Shown here piece by piece: positions 19,983 through 28,640 of a DNA stretch of 64,000 nt. The first letter of the stretch is position 1, and each line of letters opens with the position of its first letter. This DNA comes from an uncultured Collinsella sp. (GTDB lineage Bacteria; Actinomycetota; Coriobacteriia; Coriobacteriales; Coriobacteriaceae): positions 1 through 64,000 of the forward strand of contig CAUEQX010000001.1 in NCBI GenBank assembly GCA_959020035.1. The letters run 5' to 3'. A program made the translations under genes and the position numbers. The notes below the pieces were generated by a model. It was not told the origin of the DNA. It saw only the letters and a program-made list of their open reading frames with translations, and did not search any database.

Positions 19983-20320
19983 CGCGAGGGCGACGCACGA
20001 CAAGGGACGATTGAGAGCGATTATCGAGAATCAGCCCAGAATTTTACTTGGATTGCAATCGAAGCGTTCATTCGCCGACGTCTAAATCTGCATCCGTCAA
20101 GCTTTTGGCAAGGTTGCCCCAAAACTGACCAATATCTAACCAAGAACTTGCCACATCGCTTGACACGCAACGCGTCAAAAAGGGCCCCACGACTTCTTGA
20201 ACGATTTTTCGAGCAATATTTTCAATAGCGAATACATGCCGTCAATTGCTTTAAGCAGGTAAGCAGCTCAAAGGCCATCACAGCTTATTGAATAACATCT
20301 CAAAGCAATGTGCCCAACCT
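19983..20320. other. gene-free, AT-richer gap between prfA and prmC
   Basis: Visibly lower in GC than its surroundings. An 87-codon open frame (19965-20228, plus) has no ribosome site and no recognisable domain, so I do not call it. A weak minus-strand promoter for prmC may lie at its left end (TACAAT at 19982-19977). Family A copy A2 begins at 20321. Confidence 0.5.
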
Positions 20321-20522
20321 AGTCATTTAAGAACGTCCCCAATGACTGCATCAAGGTCCCGCAGGTTGAGCATAAGTCAGCGAAAACGCCCCTAAGCGAG
20401 CGAGGTGACGTGAAAGAGGAGGGAAGCGTACTTCGGTACGCGACCGACGATTGAACGTCAGATTGCCGCTTAGGGGCGTTTGCAGCGTCGATCAGTTACG
20501 GCGTTTGGTAAAACGCCGTAAC
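20321..20522. repeat. family A composite structured element, copy A2
   Basis: Same layout as A1. AAGAACGTCCCC module at about 20329-20340; outer stem of 15 perfect pairs 20384-20398 with 20467-20481; conserved GGTGACGTGAAA 20404-20415 and TTGAACGTCAGATTG 20451-20465 (TGACGT pairs with ACGTCA); apical stem GCGTAC-TTCG-GTACGC 20426-20441; GCAGCGTC 20482-20489; end hairpin arms 20495-20506 and 20511-20522. The outer and apical stems differ completely in sequence from A1 but still pair. The end hairpin touches the prfA stop codon. Confidence 0.88.
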
Positions 20523-21590
20523 TTAAACTGCTTGTGCCAGCTTCTCGGCTCGCTCGGCGGCGGCAAGTGCCTCGATGACGGTACCGAGTTGATCGCCCAG
20601 AAGGACGCCGTTGTAGGTGGAGTTGAAACCGATACGGTGGTCGGTCACGCGGTCCTGAGGCTGGTTGTAAGTACGAATCTTCTCGGAACGGTTGCCGTGA
20701 CCAATCTGGCTCTGGCGCTCGGCGCCGAGCTCGGCCTGTTGTTTCTCGAGCTCCATCTCGTACAGACGGGCACGCAGCATCTGCATGCAGACCTCGCGGT
20801 TCTGGATCTGGGAACGCTGCTCCTGCGACTGCACCACGGTATTGGTGGGCAGGTGGGTGATGCGCACGGCGGAGTAGGTGGTGTTAACGCACTGACCGCC
20901 AGGGCCGGAGGCACAGTAGGTATCGATGCGCAGGTCGGACTGGTTGATCTGAACGTCAATCTCCTCGGCCTCGGGAAGCACGGCGACGGTTGCCGTGGAG
21001 GTCTGGATGCGACCCTGGGACTCGGTCTTGGGGACGCGCTGGACGCGATGCACGCCGGACTCGTACTTCATGACGGAGTAGACGCGGTCGCCCTCGACCT
21101 TGAACTCGATGGACTTAAAGCCGCCGGCCTCGCTGGGGCTGGAGTCGAGCACGGTGGTCTTCCAGCCGCGCGACTCGCAGAAGCGCTGGTACATCTTGTA
21201 CAGGTCGCCGGCGAAGATGGCCGCCTCGTCGCCACCGGCGGCGGAGCGAATCTCGACGATGGTGTTCTTGTCATCGTTGGGGTCGCTCGGGATGAGCATG
21301 TACTTAATGTCTTCCTCGAGCTGGGGAAGCTTGGCCTCGTTTTCGGAGATGTCCATCTGGAGCATCTCTTTCTCATCGGCATCGGTGGTATCGTGGAGCA
21401 TTTCCTTGGCGGCCTCGATGTCATCGAGCGCGCCGATGTACTCACGCGAGGCGGCGATGAGGTCGGACTGGTGCGCGTACTCCTTGTTGAGACGCGTGAA
21501 CTCCTTAATATCGGAGGCGACGGCCGGGTCGGAGAGCTTCTTCTCGAGTTCCTCGTAGGCCTTGATGATCTTTTCGAGCTTGTCGCGCAT
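20523..21590 (-). CDS. prfA: peptide chain release factor 1
   Basis: 355 residues. Ends translation at UAA and UAG. The GGQ motif is at 231-233 (SGPGGQCVNTTYS) and the tripeptide that reads the stop codon is P-K-T at 187-189 in RVPKTESQGR. Its methylase PrmC is encoded downstream. ATG at 21590 with AAGGAG 7 bases upstream. The TAA stop is immediately followed by the end hairpin of element A2. Confidence 0.96.
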   Translation of the reverse strand: MRDKLEKIIKAYEELEKKLSDPAVASDIKEFTRLNKEYAHQSDLIAASREYIGALDDIEAAKEMLHDTTDADEKEMLQMDISENEAKLPQLEEDIKYMLIPSDPNDDKNTIVEIRSAAGGDEAAIFAGDLYKMYQRFCESRGWKTTVLDSSPSEAGGFKSIEFKVEGDRVYSVMKYESGVHRVQRVPKTESQGRIQTSTATVAVLPEAEEIDVQINQSDLRIDTYCASGPGGQCVNTTYSAVRITHLPTNTVVQSQEQRSQIQNREVCMQMLRARLYEMELEKQQAELGAERQSQIGHGNRSEKIRTYNQPQDRVTDHRIGFNSTYNGVLLGDQLGTVIEALAAAERAEKLAQAV

Positions 21591-21787
21591 GGCGGGACTC
21601 CTTTATATGCGTGAAGGTGAAAATCGGCAGAGTTGATGGGGCGCGCGGCGCCACTGCGGGGGTAAGCCCGGCTAGAACATGTCGATCTTCAGATACATGC
21701 GCATCCCTTCGCGTATGGGGTACATAGTTGCGGTCTAACCCATACATGATAGCGTGCGCAGGCAAACCTGCATATAACCCGCACGGA

Positions 21788-21820
21788 TTGGTGCAAACAA
21801 ACCTGACCCCATTGCACCAA
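21788..21820. repeat. inverted repeat downstream of the M20 peptidase gene
   Basis: Perfect arms TTGGTGCAA / TTGCACCAA around a loop containing AACCTGACCCC. No T-run follows on the minus strand, so a classic terminator is doubtful. The GGGGTCAGGTTTG-type loop recalls palindromes associated with REP-type repeats. The rest of 21591-21787 shows nothing I can name. Confidence 0.6.
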
Positions 21821-21835
21821 GAGCTTGCTTTTTGG

Positions 21836-23251
21836 CTAGAGCGTTTGGAGTAGAGCGACGAGGAAGCGGATGCCCTGGAGGTAGGCGCGGCGGGTGATGC
21901 GCTCGTTGGTGCCGTGGACGCCGCGATCACACTCGTCGTCATCAGCCACAAAGGCCGAGAAGCGAATGCACTCAGGGCAAATGTGCTGGTAGTTGGCAGC
22001 GTCGGTCGCACCGATCACGGTCGAGGGCACAATTGCCACTGGCTCGAATGATCCATTTTCCTCCGTCCCCTTTGGATCACGGAAATAGCGGGCGGCGATG
22101 GAGCGAACCGCCTCGAGGCCGGGGCCACCGATGCGCAGGGACGGCGAGGGTTCGGAGCTGCCGGGGCCTAGCTCCACTTCGACACGACCGGCAAGGTCCG
22201 CCCCGGCAACCGCCTCACGGCAGCGCGCCACAACGTCGGCCACGCTCGTGCCCTCGAGCATGCGGAAGTTGATGTTGGCCCACATATCCTGCGGCATTAC
22301 GTTGGCGCCGGTGCTGCCACCCTCGATCTGCGTGGGTGCGCAGGTGGTCGTCACCAGCGGATAGAGCTTCTTGCTGGCGAGGCAATCGCGGACAATGGCG
22401 CCCCCGTTGGCGGCAATTTCATCCGCCGTGTAGAGCCCCAGCTCGACGAGCTGGGCGGCAAGCAAGTCGGTCACGCGCGTCGGCCACTCGATATCGCAGA
22501 TTGCGGTGATGGCACGGCTGAGCACCTCGAGCGACGTGCCGCCGTAGGGGTTAGAAGAATGTCCACCCTCACTCTTCGTCTTGAGCACGATATCGGCATA
22601 GCCCTTCTCCGCGAGGTCGGCGTGCATGAGCCAACCCTCGCCCGCGCTGTACTCGGCATCCGAAACGATGCGGTAGTCGCCCTCGTCGATCAGGAACTCG
22701 AGCTCAACACCGCGCTCCTCGAGCGCGCGGCCGATGGCGCCTGCACCGTACTGCGTTGTCTCCTCGTCCTGGCCAAAGGCCAGGAACAGCGTGCGCTCGT
22801 GCTGCCAACCGTGCGCCAGCGCATACTCGACAGCCTCGAGAATGCCTGCGACCTGGTCCTTCATGTCGATCGCTCCACGGCCCCAGATGTAGGTGTCGTC
22901 CACGTGCCCGCTAAAGGGGGCGTGCGTCCAGTCGGCCTCGGTACCCGGCACCACGGGGACCACGTCCATGTGGCCCATGAGCATAACGGGCTTGAGGGCA
23001 GGGTCGGAACCGCTAAGTGTCACCAATAGCGAATGGTCGATAAGCTCGACCTCGCCCGCCGCAAATACGTGCGGCCAGGCCTGCTGCATATAGGCGCGCA
23101 GGTCGTCGAACGGCTGCCAGTCCACCGCCTCGGCATCCATGCTCGAGATGGTCGGAAACGACAGCACGCGCCCCAGGCGCTCGCACGCGCCAGTTTCATC
23201 CAAATCGGCAAAATCATCCTCATGCGCAAAGAAGCGCCAAACCTCGGCCAT
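21836..23251 (-). CDS. M20 family metallopeptidase (carboxypeptidase PM20/ArgE type)
   Basis: 471 residues, di-zinc hydrolase with MLMGHMDVVP (first His/Asp), GRGAIDMKDQ (bridging Asp), FGQDEETTQYGA (Glu-Glu pair) and a C-terminal HGTNER histidine. Layout matches the long M20A carboxypeptidases that take dipeptides or N-acyl amino acids; substrate is not predictable. ATG at 23251 with AAGGA 5 bases upstream. It follows the amino-acid ABC importer by 72 bases in the same direction, so it may act on an imported peptide or amide. Confidence 0.9.
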   Translation of the reverse strand: MAEVWRFFAHEDDFADLDETGACERLGRVLSFPTISSMDAEAVDWQPFDDLRAYMQQAWPHVFAAGEVELIDHSLLVTLSGSDPALKPVMLMGHMDVVPVVPGTEADWTHAPFSGHVDDTYIWGRGAIDMKDQVAGILEAVEYALAHGWQHERTLFLAFGQDEETTQYGAGAIGRALEERGVELEFLIDEGDYRIVSDAEYSAGEGWLMHADLAEKGYADIVLKTKSEGGHSSNPYGGTSLEVLSRAITAICDIEWPTRVTDLLAAQLVELGLYTADEIAANGGAIVRDCLASKKLYPLVTTTCAPTQIEGGSTGANVMPQDMWANINFRMLEGTSVADVVARCREAVAGADLAGRVEVELGPGSSEPSPSLRIGGPGLEAVRSIAARYFRDPKGTEENGSFEPVAIVPSTVIGATDAANYQHICPECIRFSAFVADDDECDRGVHGTNERITRRAYLQGIRFLVALLQTL

Positions 23252-23323
23252 GACATCCTTTCGATTGTGATGACGAGGGCCGCCCCACCGGAGCGGCCCT
23301 GCCACGTAAGCGTTTGCGGTCGG

Positions 23324-24109
23324 TTATTTGTCCTCGAGATAACGCGAGAGGAACTCGCGAGTGCGCTGGTGCTTGGGGTTGCCGAAGAGCTCGGCCGGCG
23401 CGGCATCCTCGAGCACCACGCCCTTGTCCATAAAGACCACGCGGTCGGACACGGTTCGGGCAAAGGCCATCTCGTGCGTGACGACGACCATGGTCATGCC
23501 GTCGGCAGCGAGCTTGCGCATGACCTCGAGCCCCTCTCCCACGATCTCGGGGTCGAGTGCGGAGGTCGGCTCGTCGAACAGCATGATCTGCGGATTCATG
23601 CACAGGGCGCGCGCGATGGCCACGCGCTGCTTTTGGCCACCGGATAGGCGGCCCACGGCGGCGTGCGCGAACTTTTCGAGCCCCACGCTCGTCAGATGCT
23701 CCATCGCGACCTTCTCGGCCTCGGCCTTGCTCATCTTTTTGAGCGTGACGGGCGCGAGCGTGCAGTTGTCGAGCACATCCATGTTGTTGAACAGGTTAAA
23801 GCCCTGGAACACCATGCCGATGTCCTCACGCAGCTTGTTAATGTTGCAGCGCTCGGCCGTAAGGTCCTGGCCGTGAAACCAGATATGGCCCGCGTCCGGA
23901 GTCTCGAGCAGGTTGAGGCAGCGCAGGAAGGTCGACTTGCCCGAGCCCGAGGCGCCGATAATGGTAACGACCTCGCCGGGGTTAACGGACAGGTCGATGC
24001 CCTTAAGCACCTCGAGCGAGCCAAAGCTCTTGCGCAGGCCCTCGACGCGGATAAGCGGCTCATTGGTCTGTGCGGCGGCCGCGGTGCCGGTAGTGGCGAT
24101 ATCTGCCAT
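23324..24109 (-). CDS. polar amino-acid ABC transporter ATP-binding protein
   Basis: 261 residues, GlnQ/HisP-type. Walker [10 protein letters not shown], signature [15 protein letters not shown], Walker [15 protein letters not shown] and the H-loop [10 protein letters not shown] are intact, so it should hydrolyse ATP. ATG at 24109 with GGAGAATCATC spacing. Last of three genes (binding protein, permease, ATPase) for amino-acid uptake. Confidence 0.95.
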   Translation of the reverse strand: MADIATTGTAAAAQTNEPLIRVEGLRKSFGSLEVLKGIDLSVNPGEVVTIIGASGSGKSTFLRCLNLLETPDAGHIWFHGQDLTAERCNINKLREDIGMVFQGFNLFNNMDVLDNCTLAPVTLKKMSKAEAEKVAMEHLTSVGLEKFAHAAVGRLSGGQKQRVAIARALCMNPQIMLFDEPTSALDPEIVGEGLEVMRKLAADGMTMVVVTHEMAFARTVSDRVVFMDKGVVLEDAAPAELFGNPKHQRTREFLSRYLEDK

Positions 24110-24131
24110 GATGATTCTCCTCGTCTTGAGC

Positions 24132-25280
24132 CTAGTTGGAGCTGGGCAGCGTTGCCGGGGCCTCGGCGCCGAGCTTTTTGCCAAAGGCCTCGAGCAGGCG
24201 GCTCGCCACGAGCGTCAGGATCAGGTAGACCACGAGCGCCACGCAGTAGACCTCCATCTGGCGGTAGTACACGCCGGCGACGGTGGTGGTGGCGTACATG
24301 AGGTCGAACACGCCGATGACCGAAAGCACCGACGAATCCTTGATGTTGATGATGAGCTCGTTGGTGAGTGCGGGGATCGCGTTTTTAATACCCTGGGGGA
24401 ACACGACCTTGCGCATGGCCTGCCACTGCGACAGACCCAGCGAGCGCGCCGCCTCGGCCTGGCCGGGATCGATGGACTCGATGCCGCCGCGCAGGACCTC
24501 CATCATGTAGGCGGTGGAGTTGAGCGAGATGGTGACGAGACCGGCGGTGAAGGTACTCCAAATCTGGTTGGCCTGGGCGGTCTCGAAGCCCATGCCGCGC
24601 AAAACGGTGAAGCCCGCGTAATAGATGAGCAGGCCCTGGACCATCATGGGCGTGCCGCGCACGATGGTAGAGTAGACGGCCGCAAAGCCGCGGCCGATGC
24701 TCTTAAAGAAGCGCACCAGATCGTTATCCACGCGGTCGAACGTCTGAATACGCAGGAACACAAAGAGCAGCGCCAGGAAAAAGGCGATGACGGTACCGAA
24801 GGTCGCAAGTGCGATGGTGATCTCGATGCCGCGGATAAAGAAGTCGCCGCTCTTGTAGGTCATGTAGACCAGGCTCGACAAAAAGTCGCTGGGGTTGGAA
24901 TCCGAGACAACGCTCACCTGCACCAGGTCGATAAATGACATGACGCAGCGGTCGATAAAGAAGATCGCCGCGATGGCGACCACGACGTAGCTGCCTAAGC
25001 GTGCGCCACGACGGAAGCGCTCGGATGCGAACGGCGACGCCTCGCGATAGTCGTTCCAGTGCATGAGCTTGGCGACCAGCGCCGCCGCCGACACGACGAG
25101 CCAGGCCCAAAGGATTGCCCAGAGGCAGTCTTGGAACACGCCCGTAGGCGCCAAGAAGCTCAGTGGCGTGGGGTTGCGCTGACTAAACGCCAGGCCGAGC
25201 GCCGCGATAACGCTCGTGCCCAGGTACACGTAACGGTGGTCGGCCTTGATAAAGGAGGCCAGACGATTGATGGTTTTCAT
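24132..25280 (-). CDS. polar amino-acid ABC transporter permease
   Basis: 382 residues. The C-terminal two thirds is a HisM/GlnP-type permease with the EAA loop [21 protein letters not shown]. The N-terminal part adds about two to three extra membrane helices (about residues 18-100) beyond the standard domain. Good ribosome site GGGAGG at 25280. Ten bases downstream of the binding-protein gene. Confidence 0.93.
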   Translation of the reverse strand: MKTINRLASFIKADHRYVYLGTSVIAALGLAFSQRNPTPLSFLAPTGVFQDCLWAILWAWLVVSAAALVAKLMHWNDYREASPFASERFRRGARLGSYVVVAIAAIFFIDRCVMSFIDLVQVSVVSDSNPSDFLSSLVYMTYKSGDFFIRGIEITIALATFGTVIAFFLALLFVFLRIQTFDRVDNDLVRFFKSIGRGFAAVYSTIVRGTPMMVQGLLIYYAGFTVLRGMGFETAQANQIWSTFTAGLVTISLNSTAYMMEVLRGGIESIDPGQAEAARSLGLSQWQAMRKVVFPQGIKNAIPALTNELIINIKDSSVLSVIGVFDLMYATTTVAGVYYRQMEVYCVALVVYLILTLVASRLLEAFGKKLGAEAPATLPSSN

Positions 25281-25289
25281 GCTGCCTCC

Positions 25290-26216
25290 CTATGCCGGCT
25301 GACGATCGAGGCACGCGTCCCACATTTGGTCGCGTTCCTCTTGGCTAATGCCCTTGAGTGTCTTGTCGATGAGTTTAAGCAGCTTGTCCGAGCCCTTGCG
25401 ACAGCCGACGTTTGCCGCGACCTCCTGCTTAAAGCCCTCGCCCTCGGCAAAATGAATAGGGACGATACCCGGGTTTTGGGCCATATAGCCCTTCTCGTTC
25501 TCGGTGTTGTAGGTCACGGCGTCGCAGGTACCCTGCAGCAGGTTCGAGAACACCGTGGGGACCGAATCGACCGGGTTCTTGTGTACAACGCCCGGGATCT
25601 CGTCGATGACGGTATCGAGCATGGTGTCCTTTTGGCCGAGCACCGTGGCACCGCTAAAGTCGCTAAGCTTGGTGGCGTTTTGGTAGGGTGAGCCCTCTTT
25701 TACGAATAGGCCAAAGTAGCCAATGAAGTACGGGTCGGAGAAGCCGACCGACTCTTCGCGCTCGGGCGTGGCGCTCATACCGGCGATGATGAGGTCGATC
25801 TGGCCGTTGTTGAGCGAATCGATAAGACCCGAGAAGCTCTGCTTGACGGCAACGGGCTCGCCACCGAGGGCTTTGCAGACGATCTTGGCGATCTGCACGT
25901 CGTAGCCATCGGAATAGGCACCCTGCACGTTGTCGATGGGGATGGTGTATTCACTGGCTTCGGAAACCTGCCAGTTGTACGGGGCGTAGGCCGCCTCCAT
26001 GCCGATGCGGATCTTATCCTTGCCGATCACGGAATCGGACAGGTCGTCGCGACCGCCGCCCGTCGTGGGCTGAACCACCTTGAGCGTGGACGGGCGCTGA
26101 CAGCCGGCGAGCGCGCCGGCGACGACGGAAGCGCTCGCAGCGAGAGCGCTACCCAAAAAGATGCGACGGCTGCATACCGGCTGGGTCTGCGCATCGCACT
26201 GTTGGGGAGAATGCAT
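25290..26216 (-). CDS. amino-acid ABC transporter substrate-binding lipoprotein
   Basis: 308 residues, SBP_bac_3 type. The N-terminus carries both a twin-arginine-like SRRIFLG (Arg17-Arg18) and a lipobox LAGC (Cys39), suggesting Tat export and lipid anchoring. The ligand-binding fold shows IRIGMEAAYAPYNW, GYDVQIAKIV and NGQIDLIIAGMSATPER. ATG at 26216 is used since it begins the signal peptide; the frame is open 29 codons upstream. First gene of the importer operon. Ligand not predictable. Confidence 0.92.
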   Translation of the reverse strand: MHSPQQCDAQTQPVCSRRIFLGSALAASASVVAGALAGCQRPSTLKVVQPTTGGGRDDLSDSVIGKDKIRIGMEAAYAPYNWQVSEASEYTIPIDNVQGAYSDGYDVQIAKIVCKALGGEPVAVKQSFSGLIDSLNNGQIDLIIAGMSATPEREESVGFSDPYFIGYFGLFVKEGSPYQNATKLSDFSGATVLGQKDTMLDTVIDEIPGVVHKNPVDSVPTVFSNLLQGTCDAVTYNTENEKGYMAQNPGIVPIHFAEGEGFKQEVAANVGCRKGSDKLLKLIDKTLKGISQEERDQMWDACLDRQPA

Positions 26217-26284
26217 AATCTGCCTTCCCTGTTGAATCGTATGCTGACGACTTAACAGGATACCGCTCAGCGCTACCTCCAGCA

Positions 26285-26310
26285 AATGCATATATAAATG
26301 CATATATGCA
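26285..26310. promoter_or_regulatory. AT-rich palindromic direct repeat upstream of the importer operon
   Basis: Two copies of AATGCATATAT, the second forming the perfect palindrome TGCATATATGCA (26299-26310). Located about 70-95 bases before the binding-protein start, a place for a promoter or operator. No firm -35/-10 pair is claimed. Confidence 0.35.
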
Positions 26311-26335
26311 AGTTTACGAACTGAAAACGATTGGT

Positions 26336-26508
26336 GGTCGTTGGGGACGTTCTTAAACGACTAGTCAAACAAGAACGTCCCCAACGACTAGGCATGAAAA
26401 AGGCAAGGCATAGACCTTCTGGTCATACCTTGCCTTTTGAATGACAAATTGTCGCTCTGGGTGGCGCGCAGCGTTGACCGGTCCGCCGTTCGTTAGAACG
26501 GCGGAACC
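26336..26508. repeat. family A composite structured element, copy A3
   Basis: Begins with a perfect 18-base inverted repeat (26337-26354 and 26371-26388) made of GTCGTTGGGGACGTTCTT. Then an apical hairpin with the same GACC-TTCT-GGTC tip as A1, on a long stem AAAAGGCAAGG / CCTTGCCTTTT. The left half of the conserved core is reduced to GCATGAAAA. GCAGCGTTGACCGG leads to an end hairpin with different sequence (CCGCCGTTC / GAACGGCGG) that ends one base before the stop codon of the epimerase gene. Confidence 0.82.
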
Positions 26509-26509
26509 T

Positions 26510-27403
26510 CTAGAACAAGGTGACGCTAAAGCTACGTTTATCGGTAGCGCCGGGGGCCAGGGTGATGGTGTTGGCCTTGTGCTCAAAGACGTCGTCCTCG
26601 GTGTCCATGGTGGTGTGACCGGTCCAGGGCTCGAGCGCCACAAACGGAGCGTCGTTGGCGGCAGACCACACGCCGATGTACTTAAAGCCCTCAAAGTCGA
26701 TCTTGACGCCGTGGCCCGACTTGCGGCCGCGCAGCGTGAGCGTGGAGCCCGGGGTATCGGTGAACATGATGGCGTCGTTATCGAAGCTGCGGTGCGTGAT
26801 GGGCAGCACGTCCGAGTTATCGGGAGCCTTGTAACTACCCTCGAACGTCATAAGACCGTCGGGCGTGATGATGGGAGCCTCGTTAGTCCAAGCCTCGGTA
26901 AACGCCAGCTCGTAATCCTCGAATGCCTCGTCCTCAGCACCGGGAGCCGGTACGTTAAACGCAGGGTGGCCGCCCACCGAGAACGGCAGGTCCACGTCGC
27001 CGGTATTGGTGACGGCAAAGGTCTGCGTGAGGGTGGCGTCGCCGGTCAAGGCATAGGTCATGTTGAGCTTAAAGTGGAACGGGAACGCCTTGAGCGACTC
27101 GGGCGTATCGGTAATCTCGTACGTTACCGAGGAGCCGTCCTCCGAAACCTCGACCAGCTTGTGCTCGACAATGCGCGCGAGTCCGTGGCGCGGCATCTCG
27201 CAGGTGCCGGCCGCAGACGTTGCCGTGTTGTTGCGCAGCGAGCCCACAATAGGGAACAGGATGGGCGCGTGCTTGCCCCAAAAGACCGGGTCGCCCTGCC
27301 ACAGATACTCGTTGCCGTTGATGGCAAGGCTCGTGAGCTGGGCGCCCATGGAATCGATGGCCGCGGTGAGGCCGCCGCGCTTGATGGTAGTGACGGTAGA
27401 CAT
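26510..27403 (-). CDS. aldose 1-epimerase family protein (LacX-like)
   Basis: 297 residues. Galactose-mutarotase fold; motifs EYLWQGDPVFWGKHAPILFP, PRHGLAR and FSVGGHPAFNVP (two active-site histidines) place it in the LacX/YihR-type branch rather than classical GalM. Probable role is interconversion of sugar anomers; substrate unknown. Start ATG 27403 with GGAGG upstream. The unknown membrane-anchored gene lies 108 bases upstream in the same direction. Confidence 0.9.
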   Translation of the reverse strand: MSTVTTIKRGGLTAAIDSMGAQLTSLAINGNEYLWQGDPVFWGKHAPILFPIVGSLRNNTATSAAGTCEMPRHGLARIVEHKLVEVSEDGSSVTYEITDTPESLKAFPFHFKLNMTYALTGDATLTQTFAVTNTGDVDLPFSVGGHPAFNVPAPGAEDEAFEDYELAFTEAWTNEAPIITPDGLMTFEGSYKAPDNSDVLPITHRSFDNDAIMFTDTPGSTLTLRGRKSGHGVKIDFEGFKYIGVWSAANDAPFVALEPWTGHTTMDTEDDVFEHKANTITLAPGATDKRSFSVTLF

Positions 27404-27511
27404 GCTACTTCCTCCAAAAGTAAACAATAGTGTCGAGGGCTATTGTCCCACTCTTGGCGGCGGGACGGCAGGCGATTATTGAGTAGCCATAGCGGAATGA
27501 GCGGCGGGCGC

Positions 27512-28381
27512 CTACTGGGTATCCACGTAAAGGTCGAACCCGCCCTGCGGCGTGGTGTCGACCGCGTCGGGCGCCTGTGAGTTAAAGCTCACGGGAACCA
27601 TGCGCTTTGAGGCGCGGAAGCGCGTGCCGTCGGTGGCGGCGGGCGGTTCATCGACGGTGAGCTCGTAGTCGCCGGGCTTAAGTTCGATGCCGTCACCAGC
27701 GGAATTGACGTATTGATACTCGTCAATCGTCTGCCCTTTGAGCGTGCGCCCCACGATGTGGATGAGCATTTGGCTGTCGCCGCGCGCGGTGTCCCACGTC
27801 GCGCCGTCCTTGACCTCGACCGACACATGTACCGAGCGCGTGCGGCCGAGCGATTGCTCGATAGACATCTCGACCTTGGCGGCGTCTTTTCGCTGTTGTT
27901 CAACATGGCTCCAGACGTTTCCAATCACCGAGCATGCGATAACGCCGGCCATGAAGGCGATAAGGATGGGGCCAAGCAGAGAGCGACGTCCTGCATCTTC
28001 CTCGCGAGACAGATTGGGGCGACGTGTGGGCACGGGCGCCTGGGCACCCTGCGAGGGCACGTCGAGAATACTGAAGGATGCCGTGCTGTCGGGATCGATG
28101 GTATGACGCGGCTGCGGGGTCTTTGCCGGCGAGATCGACATGTCGGCTGGCTCGCCGAGCGTGGCCGTAGCGTCGGCCTTGGCCTCGTCTGCCTCGGCCT
28201 GGGCCCAAGCTTGTTCGAAGGTCAGAGGCTCGACGGGGTCGAGGGCGGCGTCCGAGTCGGCGGCGACGTCGTTGCCGGTCTCGTCCTCGTCGATCGACAC
28301 GTCACGCGGCGTGGGCTCGTCCCACTCCTCGTCCGGAGCCTCACCCTCGCTATACCACCATTCAAAGTTATCGATATCCAT
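27512..28381 (-). CDS. single-pass membrane protein of unknown function
   Basis: 289 residues; I do not recognise the family. The first 135 residues are acidic, low in structure and probably cytoplasmic (many Asp/Glu, ending in RREEDAGRR-like basic residues). One membrane helix lies at about 136-157 (LLGPILIAFMAGVIACSVIG). The outer domain of about 130 residues has beta-rich segments (VHVSVEVKDGATWD, LKPGDYELTVDEPP) and ends DLYVDTQ. The topology is that of an anchored extracytoplasmic domain. Codon use is like the neighbours. Confidence 0.8.
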   Translation of the reverse strand: MDIDNFEWWYSEGEAPDEEWDEPTPRDVSIDEDETGNDVAADSDAALDPVEPLTFEQAWAQAEADEAKADATATLGEPADMSISPAKTPQPRHTIDPDSTASFSILDVPSQGAQAPVPTRRPNLSREEDAGRRSLLGPILIAFMAGVIACSVIGNVWSHVEQQRKDAAKVEMSIEQSLGRTRSVHVSVEVKDGATWDTARGDSQMLIHIVGRTLKGQTIDEYQYVNSAGDGIELKPGDYELTVDEPPAATDGTRFRASKRMVPVSFNSQAPDAVDTTPQGGFDLYVDTQ

Positions 28382-28472
28382 ACGGGGCGCCCCTTAGGCC
28401 TCGCAAATAAACACTTGCTAGCCTTATACCCCCAGACGGCACGGCGGCTCGCCGGCACAGATAGGAAAACCA

Positions 28473-28525
28473 TCACAACATTCGACGCTTTTCCTCGTTT
28501 TCGAGATTTTCATCGAATGTTGTGA
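28473..28525. repeat. 13-base perfect inverted repeat
   Basis: TCACAACATTCGA (28473-28485) and TCGAATGTTGTGA (28513-28525) with an inner region that can also pair weakly. It lies between divergent genes, next to hairpin B1. Confidence 0.7.
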
Positions 28526-28550
28526 CGGCTTGGGCGGCAGCCACGCCGCG

Positions 28551-28583
28551 AATGTGACAAAGAGACTGTCCCTTTGTCACATT
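28551..28583. repeat. family B hairpin, copy B1
   Basis: AATGTGACAAAG-AGACTGTC-CCTTTGTCACATT: near-perfect hairpin. Same core occurs at 30701, 32248, 42979 and 56343. Confidence 0.85.
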
Positions 28584-28640
28584 CTGTTAGAGTTGCAGGG
28601 ATTGAATCCCGCTTATTCATGCGACATTGGAGTGACAACC

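Noticed and set aside
19965..20228. 87-codon plus-strand frame in the prfA-prmC gap
   Set aside because: It lies in an AT-richer gap and begins with ATG, but lacks a ribosome site and any recognisable domain. It may be a remnant; not enough to call a gene.
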